Below, in pieces: positions 27,491 to 36,518 of a stretch of 64,000 nucleotides of DNA (position 1 is the stretch's first letter; every line of letters starts with the position of its first letter). Source of the stretch: Chelatococcus sp. YT9 (lineage in GTDB: Bacteria; Pseudomonadota; Alphaproteobacteria; Rhizobiales; Beijerinckiaceae); contig NZ_JAHBRW010000003.1 in assembly GCF_018398315.1 (NCBI RefSeq), positions 211,902-275,901 on the forward strand. The letters run 5' to 3'. Below the pieces are notes generated by a model. The model saw nothing but the letters and a program-made list of their open reading frames with translations, was not told where the DNA came from and did no database searches. The translations under genes and the position numbers were made by a program.

Positions 27491-30465
27491 ATGGGTAAAC
27501 GGAGGCTTCTCAAGGTCCAAGATCGACAGAGACTTTTCGATATACCAACCGATGAGGACGGCCTCATCCGGCACTATTCGTTGTCGTCGGCTGACAGGCT
27601 TGAGATTGGACTTCGCAGACGAGAACACAATCGGCTCGGATTTGCCGTTCAGCTCTGCCTGATGCGATATCCAGGCAGGGTGTTGGCGACCGATGAAACT
27701 CCGCCTCGCGCAATGCTAGAGTACGTTGCTGAGCAGATTGGCGCCGACGCTGGAAAGTTTGCGCTCTATGCACGCCGTGAAGAAACGCGGCGCGATCACA
27801 TTGCTCGCTTGATGGTTTATCTGGCCGCGCGGAGCGCGACGGCGCAAGACCGTAGGGCTGCGCTGTTGGCTGCAATTCAGGCGGCCGCGATGTCCGACGA
27901 CGGTGGCGCGATAGCGAGTGCTACTGTCGCCATGTTTCGTGAACGCGGATCTCTTCTGCCAGCAATCGACACGATCGAACGGATCGGTCTTGCTGCCCGC
28001 GCCATTGCCCGTCGGCGGGCAGAGAGAGCGCTGATCGAAGAAATTTCGGTCGATACGCTTCATCGTTGGATAAGCTGTTGGAGGTTGACCCGGCTATCGG
28101 CCAGACGCGATTTCATTGGCTACGATCAGCGCCGGATGCGCCAGGTACGTCAAACCTGGTCGGGCTGACCGAACGGATTGCCTTCCTGCGCGAGCTAGAA
28201 ATCGATCCGAGATTGCAGATACGCATATCGTCTGGACGGTGGGATCAGATGATCCGTGAAGGCAACGCCACACCGGCATGGCTGGCCAACGACTTCAATG
28301 CCAGCCGTCGACACGCGCTAATCGTGGCGCAGATTATCAAGCTCGGCCAGAAGCTCACGGACGATGCAGGGTCGATGTTCATCAAGCTGATAGGTCGGCT
28401 GTTCTCGCAAGCCAATAACCGCAAGAAGCAGCGGCACATGGACTGCAGGCCGGATACCGCCAAAGCGCTACGCATGTTCCTGGACACGATCACAGCCCTG
28501 CAGTCCGCGAACGATTATGGCCGGAACGCATTGGAGGTTCTCGATCAGGAAGTTGGATGGCACCGGTTGCTTCGGATGAAGCCTGAGCTTGAGTCGATGG
28601 TCGGCGACAACGAGGCATCGCCCTTGACCTTAGCGGTCGAGCAATATGCCACCGTCAATAAGTATGCCGGTGCGTTCCTGCAGACGTTCACGTTCCGCTC
28701 AGCGCGCCGCCACGATCCCCTTCTTGCGGCGATTTTGCTGCTGAAGCGGCTCTATGCCGAGAAGCGGCGGACCCTTCCGGATCGCGTCCCGGTCACCCAC
28801 CTCAGCCAAGCCGATCGACGGCTGATCCTCGGGCAGGAGAAGCCCGATCGCCGTCTCTATGAGATTGCAACCCTCGCGGCTTTGCGAGACCGGCTTAGAT
28901 CTGCGGACATTTGGGTCGATGGCAGCCGATCCTTCCGACCGATCGACGAGCACCTGATGCCGCGATCAACGTTCACCATCCTGAAAGATGAAGATCGCCT
29001 CGGACTTGGTGTCCAAGAAGACGGCGCGGCGTGGCTTACCGAAGCGCGGCAGATGCTCGACTTCAACCTGAAGCGCCTGGCGCACAGGGCACGATCCGGA
29101 AAGCTTGAAGGTGTTCGCCTTGAAGCTGGTACCTTGATCGTCACGCCGGCCGCCGGCGAGGTTCCCGCTGCAGCGGAGGAACTGAACGCCGAGATCAGCG
29201 AGCTTTATCCGTTGGTCGAGGTGCCGGACCTCCTGCGGGAAGTGCACGAATGGACCGGCTTTGCGGATTGCTTCACGCATGTTCGAACGGGTGACACTCC
29301 GAGGAATGTCTCGGCCATGCTGGCTGGCGTACTGGCCGATGCGACCAATCTCGGTCCAAAGCGAATGGCCAGCGCGTCCAAAGGCATCAGCGCTCACCAG
29401 ATCAGTTGGATGCGCGCCTTCCATGCCCGGTCAGAGACCTACCGCGCGGCCCAGGCCTGCGTGACTGACGCACACACCCGCCATCCGCATTCTTGCCTTT
29501 GGGGCAATGGCACGACGTCATCATCCGATGGCCAATTCTTCCGAGCAAGCGACCGAGCCGCAAAGCGCGGAGACATCAATCTACATTACGGCAGTGAGCC
29601 CGGATCGAAGTTCTACAGCCATCTGTCAGATCAGTACGGCTACTTCAGCATCTTGCCCATCAGCCCGACCGAAAGCGAGGCTGCCTATGTGCTCGACGGA
29701 CTATTCGATCAGGACACAATCCTCGAAATACAGGAGCACTTCACCGACACCGGCGGCGCGAGCGATCACGTCTTTGGGCTATTCGCTCTGATCGGCAAGC
29801 GGTTCGCACCACGACTGCGCAATCTCAAAGATCGGAAGTTCCACACGTTCGAGAAAGGCGACGCATACCCGGCGCTGTCGAACCACATCGGGGCGCCGAT
29901 CAACACCACCCTGATCCTCGATCACTGGGATGATCTGCTTCATCTAGCGGCATCGATCACCACCCGCGCCGTTGTGCCCTCTACGATTTTGAAGAAGCTC
30001 TCGGCATCACCGAAGGAAAGCCAGCTGGCCAAGGCTCTTCGGGAACTCGGCCGCATCGAGCGGTCGCTCTTCATGACCGAATGGTACTCGAACTCGACAT
30101 TGCGCCGGCGCTGCCAAGCCGGCCTCAACAAGGGCGAGGCAGCGCACAAACTCAAACGCGCAGTCTTCTTCCATGAGCGTGGCGAACTCCGCGACCGGTC
30201 GTTCGAAAGTCAGGCATTCCGCGCATCAGGCCTCAATCTTGTCGTCAGCGCGATCGTCCACTGGAACACGGTCTATCTCGACCGCGCGGTCAAAGAGCTC
30301 AAACGAGCGGGAAGGAACATTCCAGAGTCCCTATTGAGGCATATCTCGCCGCTGAGTTGGGAGCATATCAACCTGACAGGCATCTACACCTGGGACAGCG
30401 AGCAAAATCTCCCGGAAGGCTTCAGATTGCTTCGCCTCCCGGCTGGGCTACGGCGTGCCGCATAA
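27491..30465 (+). pseudogene. tnpA: Tn3-family transposase TnpA, frameshifted
   Basis: The product would be a Tn3-type transposase of about 991 residues if one base were restored. The first part (27491 to about 28065, RLLKVQDRQRLFDIPTDEDG) carries the N-terminal DNA-binding region. The rest (28066-30465) carries the catalytic RNase-H-like domain, including [11 protein letters not shown], the Asp/Glu-rich centre and [12 protein letters not shown]. The junction reads CATCGTTGGATAAG, where CATCGTTTGGATAAG would keep frame, so one T is missing near 28065. Either the gene is dead or there is a sequencing error. Nothing suggests a programmed slip: the site is not a slippery heptamer. Confidence 0.85.
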
Positions 30466-30522
30466 CGTTCCTGCTCCGTTCGACCTTAGCGTACGATTTC
30501 GAACTGCTCTTGTCCCGCCCCC
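30465..30522 (-). repeat. Right terminal inverted repeat of the Tn3-type unit
   Basis: This is the mirror of the left end, with the outer 38 bp at 30485-30522. It overlaps the end of tnpA and truncates the VOC-like gene that lies to its right. Confidence 0.85.
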
Positions 30523-30719
30523 TTCAAGGCAGCGTGGGGAACGGTGCGGATCAACAGATGCAGGGGCGATGAGTGCAGGAAGCCGTGCCATTGTACGCGG
30601 AAGCTACCAGGATTGTCGGAAGTATACATCCCTGCCGCCGAGCTAAAAATCTCACCGGCGCGAATCTCGTCGGTGGGAATACCCATGTGATGAAACTCAT
30701 AGCGGATATGAGGCTTCAC
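30523..30719 (-). pseudogene. VOC-like gene truncated by the Tn3-type unit
   Basis: About 65 N-terminal codons survive from a GTG at 30719. The residues (IRYEFHHMGIPTDEIRAGE, then AAGMYTSDNPGSFRVQWHG and LLIRTVPHAAL) resemble the start of glyoxalase/VOC-type proteins. The frame then runs into the transposon end and loses its C-terminal half. No continuation is recognisable beyond the transposon's left end, in keeping with the missing target duplication. It lies downstream of the GntR gene on the same strand and was probably part of that transcript. Confidence 0.65.
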
Positions 30720-30778
30720 GCGTGTACATCCGAGAGGTCCAGCTATCTTTGAGGGGAACTAAACGTCCCGGCACCGGC

Positions 30779-31444
30779 TCAGCTGCGCTTGCCCAAGCTG
30801 TCACGGGACCCTTTGAGCAGCGCATCCACGAAAATCGGCTCCCAGGTACGGATGTGCTGCTTCAGCAATTCCGTGAGGGACGGCACATTACCGGCCTCGG
30901 CGAGTTCGATGAGGCGATAATGCTCGCTTACCGAGGCGGCCTGACGCTCGATCCCTGCCCGCGAGCCGATCCCATAGAGTCGCATCTTGTCGCGCAGCGC
31001 CATCGCCATCTCGGTCAGCAGCGGATTGCCGGCGGCGGCTATGAAGGCATTGTGAAAGCGCCGGTCCGCGGCGAGATAGCTGGGCACGTCGTCGGCATCG
31101 ACTGCCGACTTGACCTCGTCAGCGAGCACCACCAGCTCTTCGAGCTTCGTGGACGGCTTGCCGGCGAGCATCGCTGCGGCGTGGATTTCCAGCAGTTCGC
31201 GCATGTCGAACAGATTGCGCAACTCCTCGACGGTCGGCTCCACGACCCTGAAGCCGCGGTTCCGCATCGGCTCTATGAGACCGTTGCGCGCCAGTTCCAG
31301 AAGCGCCTCGCGAACCGGCGTCGTAGACACGCCGAGGTCGCTGGCAAGCGTCGGAACCGAATACATCTTGCCGGGACCGGCTTCCCCGGAGATGATTTCG
31401 GATCGTACCGTCTCCAGCACTTGTTCGCGTAGATTCTGTTCCAT
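30779..31444 (-). CDS. GntR-family transcriptional regulator, FCD (FadR) subfamily
   Basis: A 221-residue regulator. The N-terminal winged helix-turn-helix is clear (LREQVLETVRSEIISGE, VPTLASDLGVSTTPVREALLELARNGLIE). The C-terminal FCD domain has the metal-ligand pattern DRRFHNAFIAAAGNPLL and SVSEHYRLIELAEAGN. I chose ATG 31444 by homology; a start at 31507 adds 21 residues. It is divergent from the fatty-acid transporter gene, and a palindrome at 31527-31539 in the gap is a candidate operator. FCD regulators usually sense organic acids, so control of the adjacent transporter is likely. Confidence 0.88.
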   Translation of the reverse strand: MEQNLREQVLETVRSEIISGEAGPGKMYSVPTLASDLGVSTTPVREALLELARNGLIEPMRNRGFRVVEPTVEELRNLFDMRELLEIHAAAMLAGKPSTKLEELVVLADEVKSAVDADDVPSYLAADRRFHNAFIAAAGNPLLTEMAMALRDKMRLYGIGSRAGIERQAASVSEHYRLIELAEAGNVPSLTELLKQHIRTWEPIFVDALLKGSRDSLGKRS

Positions 31445-31526
31445 GTCCGTCCGCCAAAGTCCCTTTCGCCAGAGTTGGCTGTCGGCCTCGGATGGCGGAG
31501 TAACCATCGCAGAGGCCCCGATAGTG

Positions 31527-31539
31527 CATTACTATAATG
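31527..31539. promoter_or_regulatory. Candidate GntR operator palindrome
   Basis: CATTA-CTA-TAATG is a perfect 5-bp inverted repeat with a 3-bp centre. It lies between the divergent GntR regulator and transporter genes, and GTGTCACG follows directly. GTAATGCG/GTGACAC elements recur in front of the rubredoxin operon at about 36538-36552, suggesting a shared regulator. Confidence 0.5.
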
Positions 31540-31597
31540 TGTCACGTTGTCCGTTTCAAGGCGATGACTCCGCCACGATGACGATCGGGGTCCGCCA

Positions 31598-33067
31598 GTG
31601 AGGCGGCCGCATCCCGACGCCGCAGACGACACGGCGGCCACAGAAACGGGTGCTCCGCCATGCCGCCCGCTCTCCACGATCGCCGGACGCCTGGTGGAGT
31701 TCGCCGAGCGCTGGTTTCCCGATGCCTATGTCTTCGTGCTCGTCTCGGCTCTGGTCGTTGCGGGCGCCACCATGCTCCATGGCGGCTCTCCGCTCGCCAC
31801 CAGCCAGGCGTTCGGCGACGGCTTCTGGAACCTTATGCCCTTCACGATGCAGATGGCGATGGTCGCGATCGGCGGCTTCATCGTCGCGACGGCACCGCAG
31901 GCGCGCCGAGCCTTGAAATCGCTGGCCGCGATTCCCCGCTCCGGCCGCGGCGCCATCGTCATGGTGGGACTGCTCAGCATCGGGCTGTCGCTGGCCAACT
32001 GGGGGCTCAGCCTCATCTTCTGCGGCCTCCTGGTCCGTGAGATCGCCCGGCGGGAGGATCTGCGTCTCGACTATCGCGCTGCCGGCGCCGCCGGCTATCT
32101 GGGCCTCGGCTGCAGCTTCACTCTGGGCATCACCTCGTCGGCGGCCCAACTCCAGGCGAATGCCGCCAGCATTCCGCCGGACCTGCTGCCGATCACCGGC
32201 GTCATCGACTTCTCGCAGACGATCCTGACCTGGCAGAACGGCGTGGTCATCCTGCTCGTTACCGCCCTGTCGGCCGCCATCTGCTATGCGACTGCGCCGG
32301 GCGAAAGGGCGATCCGTACCGCCCGGGATCTCGGTATTTCGCTCGACGACGAGCCGAAAGCCAGCGACGGGCCGGGGCGGCCGGGCGATAGGCTCGAACA
32401 CAGCCCGGTGCTGTCGATCCTCGTCGTGCTGCTCGCACTTGGCTGGCTCTGGAATACGTTCGGCTCGGGCAATCCGCTGATGCATCTGTCCGGCCTCAAC
32501 ACCTATAATTTTGCCTTTCTGATGTTGGGTATCCTGCTGCACTGGCGCCCCCGCAACCTTGTCGACGCATTCAGCGCGGCGGTGCCGGGTGTGTCGGGCG
32601 TGCTGCTGCAATTCCCTTTCTACGCCGGCATCGCTCACATGCTCACGCGCGTTCCTAACGCAAATGGCATGACCTTGTCCGACACCATTGCCCACTGGTT
32701 CGTGGACGCCTCGGTGAACACCACGGTCTTCTCGCTCCTGGTGGGGGCGTATTCAGCCGTGCTCGGCTTCTTCATCCCCTCGGCCGGCGGCAAATGGATT
32801 GTCGAGGCGCCCTATGTCATGACCGCGGCCAACCAGATCAGCGCCCATCTCGGCTGGACGGTGATGGTCTACAACATAGCCGAGACGTTGCCGAACCTCA
32901 TCAATCCGTTCTGGATGCTGCCCCTGTTGGGGATTTTGCGCCTCAAGCCCAAGGATATCATCGGTTATACGTCGATCCAGTTCTTCGTCCACCTCCCGGT
33001 GGTGTTACTGGTGGCGGCGCTATTGATGAGTACCTTCGCCTATCACCCTCCCGTTCACCCGGGATGA
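31598..33067 (+). CDS. Short-chain fatty acid transporter (AtoE family)
   Basis: A 489-residue integral membrane protein with about a dozen hydrophobic segments, resembling AtoE-type short-chain fatty-acid permeases. Features are AERWFPDAYVFVLVSALVVAGATM, FWNLMPFTMQMAMVAIGGFIVA, LANWGLSLIFCGLLVREIAR, FIPSAGGKWIVEAPYVM, VYNIAETLPNLINPFWMLPLLGI. Start: GTG at 31598 (no in-frame ATG until the second membrane segment). It probably imports a short carboxylic acid. It is divergent from, and probably controlled by, the adjacent GntR regulator. Confidence 0.87.
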   Translation: MRRPHPDAADDTAATETGAPPCRPLSTIAGRLVEFAERWFPDAYVFVLVSALVVAGATMLHGGSPLATSQAFGDGFWNLMPFTMQMAMVAIGGFIVATAPQARRALKSLAAIPRSGRGAIVMVGLLSIGLSLANWGLSLIFCGLLVREIARREDLRLDYRAAGAAGYLGLGCSFTLGITSSAAQLQANAASIPPDLLPITGVIDFSQTILTWQNGVVILLVTALSAAICYATAPGERAIRTARDLGISLDDEPKASDGPGRPGDRLEHSPVLSILVVLLALGWLWNTFGSGNPLMHLSGLNTYNFAFLMLGILLHWRPRNLVDAFSAAVPGVSGVLLQFPFYAGIAHMLTRVPNANGMTLSDTIAHWFVDASVNTTVFSLLVGAYSAVLGFFIPSAGGKWIVEAPYVMTAANQISAHLGWTVMVYNIAETLPNLINPFWMLPLLGILRLKPKDIIGYTSIQFFVHLPVVLLVAALLMSTFAYHPPVHPG

Positions 33068-33115
33068 CGGCCTGCACGGCGCAAGAAACGGCAATGGCGC
33101 TTCTCTTAAGACAGG

Positions 33116-33580
33116 TCAGGACAGAATATGCCCGTCCTTCCCCGGATCAATCCGCTGCGCAAGATCCCAGACATAGCCGAACGGATCGGTCAGCCGTGCC
33201 CGCACATCGCCCCAAAACTCGGTTCTTGGCGCAATGACAACCCTGGCACTGCGCTCCGCCATCCGCGCCACGGTCAGATTCACATCATCGACATAGATGT
33301 AAAACAGAAAGCTGCCCGGCTCTCCAAGCCTGGGTGCCCTGAGGCCCGTCTCGAAGTCTGTTGAGTTCATCGTAAAGTTGGCGCCACGATAGCGCATGCG
33401 GGCGAATGCCAGGCTGCCCTCATCGGCAGGAAGCTCGAAGATCGTCACAAAGCCCATCGTTTCGGTATAGAAATCGATGGCGGCGCGGACATCTTCGAAG
33501 AGCAGCGAAGCCGTCAGCCAGTTCAGTCCCGGCCACGGATGTCGCCGCCATTCGACATTGTCGAACCAATTGGGTGTCAT
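33116..33580 (-). CDS. VOC-superfamily protein (bleomycin-resistance/glyoxalase-like)
   Basis: A 154-residue protein with the VOC fold pattern: LTASLLFEDVRAAIDFYTETMGF, then SFLFYIYVDDVNLTVARMAERSARVV and the ending DPFGYVWDLAQRI. It starts at ATG 33580; a longer frame lacks similarity. PhnB-type and other non-catalytic binders share this arrangement, so activity is uncertain. It stands between the transporter (convergent, 48 bp) and the leftward small-protein genes. Confidence 0.78.
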   Translation of the reverse strand: MTPNWFDNVEWRRHPWPGLNWLTASLLFEDVRAAIDFYTETMGFVTIFELPADEGSLAFARMRYRGANFTMNSTDFETGLRAPRLGEPGSFLFYIYVDDVNLTVARMAERSARVVIAPRTEFWGDVRARLTDPFGYVWDLAQRIDPGKDGHILS

Positions 33581-33711
33581 GATCGATTGCCATATCTGGG
33601 GAAACAGCAGGGGTCGGTGAATGCGCGCACGAGTTTGGTCTGCAAGCGCCGATCTTCCAAGGTCTCGCCGCTTGCTCACAAAACATACATTGCGTATCGG
33701 AAGCTGCAGGG

Positions 33712-34053
33712 CTACTTCCAGCCGCCGCCCGGCAGCCGGCCGTGATAGGGCGTGTCGCGGCAATGGCCCCAAGGACCGCGCCAGAAGCCCGGAGGACAGC
33801 CGTTCCAGCCCCAATTGTTACGGAACGGCCCGTAATACCCGCCCGGATAGGGGCCGGTTCCATAGGAATGGCAGGCGCCATAAGGCCCCCGATAACCGCC
33901 GGGCCCGCAGCCATTCGCGACCTGAATGACGAAGGCGGAGGTGTTCGGCGCCGCGATCCCGCTCGGGGCGGGTAGGGCCGGCAAGGCGAAGGCCGCGGAG
34001 GAGCTTCCAGCGAGCACTGCGGCTGCGAGAAGCGATGCCAGTCTGTTATGCAT
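33712..34053 (-). CDS. Small exported Gly/Pro/Trp-rich protein
   Basis: A 113-residue protein with a signal peptide (LASLLAAAVLAGSSSAAFA). After NGCGPGGYRGPYGACHSYG it is low-complexity, rich in Gly, Pro, Tyr and Trp, and ends CPPGFWRGPWGHCRDTPYHG. Small alphaproteobacterial proteins with a GCG prefix and C-R-P-N-like repeats look like this. They are exported and of unknown role. It follows the Spy-like gene on the same strand (44 bp), so the two may share a transcript. Confidence 0.72.
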   Translation of the reverse strand: MHNRLASLLAAAVLAGSSSAAFALPALPAPSGIAAPNTSAFVIQVANGCGPGGYRGPYGACHSYGTGPYPGGYYGPFRNNWGWNGCPPGFWRGPWGHCRDTPYHGRLPGGGWK

Positions 34054-34097
34054 AATCGTGATCTCAATCCGTGAATTTGGGGCAGGTTCAGGCGCGC

Positions 34098-34598
34098 TCA
34101 GCGTTCCTCTTCCTCGAACAGCCAGAACGACTCCGAGGACAGGGGGGCGGTCGCGGTGCCGACCATGCCGAGGAAGCCCGGCATGCGGTTCTTCTGGGCA
34201 TCGCTCAGCGAGGCGACGAGGGGGCGTGCGGCCGCGACGAAGGACTTCAGGTCGGCGGCCCGCGTCGCCTCCGCATCGCCGATTCGTTCGATGACCTCGA
34301 GGAAATCGGTCGGTGCCGCGGCTTCCGAGCGCTGCTTGCCGCGCGCCATCGCGGCGGAGGCGATGCTGCGGATTGCGCCTTCGACCGGCGGCCAGAGCTT
34401 CTGCTGCTCGGATGTGAGATCCAGTACCGTCTTGAGTGCGGCGATCCGGGCATTCAGCACGGCGCTCGCATCGGCATCTGTGTAGATCTCGATGGTGGTG
34501 CCGGCGGCGGGTTGCATGTCTTCCGCGTGAGCCGCGGGGTTCGTGACGAGCAGCCAGCCGGCAGCAGCGGCGAGCGCCGCCGATTTGAGCTTCTTCAT
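34098..34598 (-). CDS. Spy/CpxP-like LTXXQ-motif periplasmic protein
   Basis: A 166-residue protein with a signal peptide (KKLKSAALAAAAGWLLVTNPAAHA). It has a first LTxxQ element (LDLTSEQQKLWPPVEGAI, about residue 60) and a second LSDAQKNRMPGFLG near the C-terminus. Members of the family are alpha-helical periplasmic chaperones or metal-stress proteins. The start is set by GAGG upstream of ATG 34598. It lies 104 bp downstream of the tautomerase and may be a separate unit. Confidence 0.8.
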   Translation of the reverse strand: MKKLKSAALAAAAGWLLVTNPAAHAEDMQPAAGTTIEIYTDADASAVLNARIAALKTVLDLTSEQQKLWPPVEGAIRSIASAAMARGKQRSEAAAPTDFLEVIERIGDAEATRAADLKSFVAAARPLVASLSDAQKNRMPGFLGMVGTATAPLSSESFWLFEEEER

Positions 34599-34702
34599 GG
34601 TCGATCCTCGTGTCTAGTGTTGGTGTTCGATGGGGCGCGCCGCCCGCTTCCTCGTCGCCGAATCTCCGTGCCTTGTTCGGCGCAGCGGCGTCGACGCCGA
34701 AC

Positions 34703-35254
34703 TCAGTCGGCGGCCGCCTTCCAGAGGCCCCCCACATCGGCTGGGTATCCGGCCTCTGCCATGGCGCGCGCTTTGGCCTCGAAATAACTCTTCGACCAGG
34801 CGAAACGGTCGCTCGTCTTCGACAGGCCGACGCTGTCGGCGATGCTGGCGAGGCTGATCGGATGGCCCGCATTGCCCCAGTTGCCCTCCATCACCTCGTT
34901 GATGACGGTGAGGATGCCTTTGCCGGGCTCGCCAGAGCCCATGGCCTCGGTGATCGCCGCTGCCGCCCAGGTATGAACCTCGTTCTTGTGCGCGACGTTC
35001 ATGTAGCCTTCGGGGATCCAGATGTTCACGATGAACTTCCCCGGAGCCGCGACATAAGTATCGTCGGTCGTCCCGCCGACCCACCAGTCATCCGTGGCAG
35101 TGGGGGTGAAAAGCACCGTCGCGAAGGCGCGGCCGCCGGGCGTATTGGCGCCGCCTTCCATCCGGATCATCACGTCGGTGAGCTTGCCGGCGATCGCAGC
35201 CTTCCGGCCCGCATCGAGATTCCCGGCCGCATAGCGTACTTCCATGATCGGCAT
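34703..35254 (-). CDS. Tautomerase-family protein
   Basis: A 183-residue member of the tautomerase (4-oxalocrotonate tautomerase-like) superfamily. It has Pro directly after the initiator Met (MPIMEVRYAAGNLDAGRKAAIAGKLTDVM), the position of the catalytic N-terminal proline once Met is removed. A second half has FIVNIWIPEGYMNVAHKNEVHTWAAAAITEAMG. Most 4-OT enzymes are about 62 residues, so this is a longer two-part member. Start: ATG 35254, one base after the stop of the Cys-rich gene and behind AAGGGAGG. It would isomerise an enol/keto-acid. Confidence 0.78.
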   Translation of the reverse strand: MPIMEVRYAAGNLDAGRKAAIAGKLTDVMIRMEGGANTPGGRAFATVLFTPTATDDWWVGGTTDDTYVAAPGKFIVNIWIPEGYMNVAHKNEVHTWAAAAITEAMGSGEPGKGILTVINEVMEGNWGNAGHPISLASIADSVGLSKTSDRFAWSKSYFEAKARAMAEAGYPADVGGLWKAAAD

Positions 35255-35255
35255 G

Positions 35256-35447
35256 TCAGCCTCCCTTGCGCTCGCGGGCGCATGTGACGGTGATCCAGTC
35301 GCCGCGGCAGGTCTTGGCCTTGCAGGTCGCCTTGTACGGGCACGCCGCCGAGGCCGCCTTTGGCGCCGGGTTCAGGACGATGGGGACGGGCATCGGCTTT
35401 GCGATTTGGCCGATGGCAGGAAAGTCAGTGGTTGACGTCGTCGCCAT
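35256..35447 (-). CDS. Small Cys-rich protein, 63 aa
   Basis: A 63-residue protein with four cysteines in its C-terminal half (Cys36, 42, 47, 56), within ACPYKATCKAKTC and TVTCARERK. The spacing could bind a metal or a small cluster. No signal peptide is evident. The gene overlaps the end of the pirin-like gene by 23 bp and ends one base before the tautomerase ATG. This packing argues it is real. I know no family. A partner to the rubredoxin encoded at the head of the operon is possible but speculative. Confidence 0.6.
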   Translation of the reverse strand: MATTSTTDFPAIGQIAKPMPVPIVLNPAPKAASAACPYKATCKAKTCRGDWITVTCARERKGG

Positions 35448-36234
35448 GGTCCTTCTCCCATTGCTTGATCCGCGCGTCGTCGATCATCACCGTCTCGACG
35501 AGGATGACGTCCGAATTGTCGGCGACATTCATCTGGATCTCGTCGATGCCGGTCACGCCGAAGCTGTCGCGGCGTGCGAGGTTGGCGACATTGCTTTCGA
35601 GCGAGCCATCGACCACGAACACATAGACGCCGTGTCCGCTGGTGCGGGGCGCATAGCTGTAGGCGCCGGCCTTGTCGGTCACGAGACGCGAGACGCGCAG
35701 ATCCTGCATCACCGGCAGGGCGCCGTCGGCGTCGCCGACCAGTTGCACGATGCGGTTGCGGCGGGTGCGCAGGTCGAAATGCGCGCGATGATAGGTCGGC
35801 GCCTGATAGAGCTGGCCCGGCATCAGCCAGAGATAGATGGCGTTCATCTCCTCGGGGCTGATCGACAATTCGCAATGCTTGCCGCCCGCTCCGGCCGAGA
35901 AGACATAGTAGTCGCCCTGGCGCAGCTGGTCGACCATGCCGCGGCCGGCGGTGTTGATGTGGGTGAGTTCACCCTCCAGTACGAAGGCGCAGATGATGAA
36001 ATTGTGATGCGGGTGCATGTTGTAGCCGCACCCGGCGCCGTGAAAGACCTCGTCGCCGAACACGCGCACCGTGCCGAAGCCCGGACGCCCCGACTGATAC
36101 TGGTTGAAGTTGAGGCTGGAGTCGCGCGTGATGAAGCTGCCCGGATGTCCCGCAACATAGGACGAGGCGGCGCCATCGGAATGAATCACATTGTGGCCGC
36201 GCTCCCCGGCGCGGAGAACGAACGACTTTGTCAT
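35425..36234 (-). CDS. Pirin-like bicupin protein
   Basis: A 269-residue two-domain cupin of pirin type. The N-terminal metal site is NMHPHHNFIICAFVLEGELTH (His-rich, with the later His near residue 90), followed by GGKHCELSISPEEMNAIYLWLMPG. The second cupin half contains ADGALPVMQDLRV and GVYVFVVDGSLESN. Some pirins are quercetinase-like dioxygenases and others are regulators. It lies 68 bp after the rubredoxin gene and overlaps the Cys-rich gene, so it is probably part of a redox or dioxygenase operon. Confidence 0.82.
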   Translation of the reverse strand: MTKSFVLRAGERGHNVIHSDGAASSYVAGHPGSFITRDSSLNFNQYQSGRPGFGTVRVFGDEVFHGAGCGYNMHPHHNFIICAFVLEGELTHINTAGRGMVDQLRQGDYYVFSAGAGGKHCELSISPEEMNAIYLWLMPGQLYQAPTYHRAHFDLRTRRNRIVQLVGDADGALPVMQDLRVSRLVTDKAGAYSYAPRTSGHGVYVFVVDGSLESNVANLARRDSFGVTGIDEIQMNVADNSDVILVETVMIDDARIKQWEKDHGDDVNH

Positions 36235-36302
36235 GGTCTTTGCTCCGTGAGATGGCGTGGGATCTGCCTCTGTTCTTCAGGCAGACAGGCTTCCTAGGCT
36301 TC

Positions 36303-36518
36303 CTAGGCCGACTGGGCGAGGCTGGAGCCATCGGCCGAATAGCCGATGACGACCATCTCGAAACGGCTCTTCGGGGTTCCGCAGTCCGGGCAGACCCAAT
36401 CCTCGGGAATGTCCTGCCAACGGGTTCCGGGGGCGATGCCGTGCTCCGGTAGGCCGAGGGCTTCGTCATAGGAGAAGCCGCAACCGAGGCACATCCAGCG
36501 CTTCAATGAGGTATCCAT
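36303..36518 (-). CDS. Rubredoxin
   Basis: A 71-residue iron-sulfur electron carrier. Two CxxC pairs bind the single iron: MCLGC (Cys10, Cys13) and VCPDC (Cys43, Cys46). The usual aromatic core (W-x-C-x-x-C-x-F-x-Y, and WVCPDCG-x-x-K) surrounds them. It starts at ATG 36518 behind AGGAG. It heads a leftward run with pirin-like, Cys-rich and tautomerase genes. Rubredoxins usually feed electrons to a monooxygenase or reductase, but no such partner is in the window. Confidence 0.93.
   Translation of the reverse strand: MDTSLKRWMCLGCGFSYDEALGLPEHGIAPGTRWQDIPEDWVCPDCGTPKSRFEMVVIGYSADGSSLAQSA

Larger units (their letters stand above)
27308..30522 (+). mobile_element. Tn3-family unit (3.2 kb, tnpA only)
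   Basis: The element is bounded by 38-bp terminal inverted repeats (27308-27345 and 30485-30522) that begin with a G-run and end in the family-typical ACGCTAAG. Similarity extends inward to about 58 bp. The only gene inside is a tnpA interrupted by a frameshift. There is no resolvase and no passenger. The five bases on each side (AGGCT, TTCAA) do not match, so the flanks have been rearranged since insertion. The right end cuts a VOC-like gene. Confidence 0.88.

Noticed and set aside
28060..28070. Programmed frameshift in Tn3 tnpA
   Set aside because: There is no slippery heptamer or stimulating structure. A simple missing base explains the break.
31556..32695. Leftward 379-codon frame opposite the fatty-acid transporter
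   Set aside because: It is an antisense shadow of a well-supported membrane-protein gene, with low-complexity residues.
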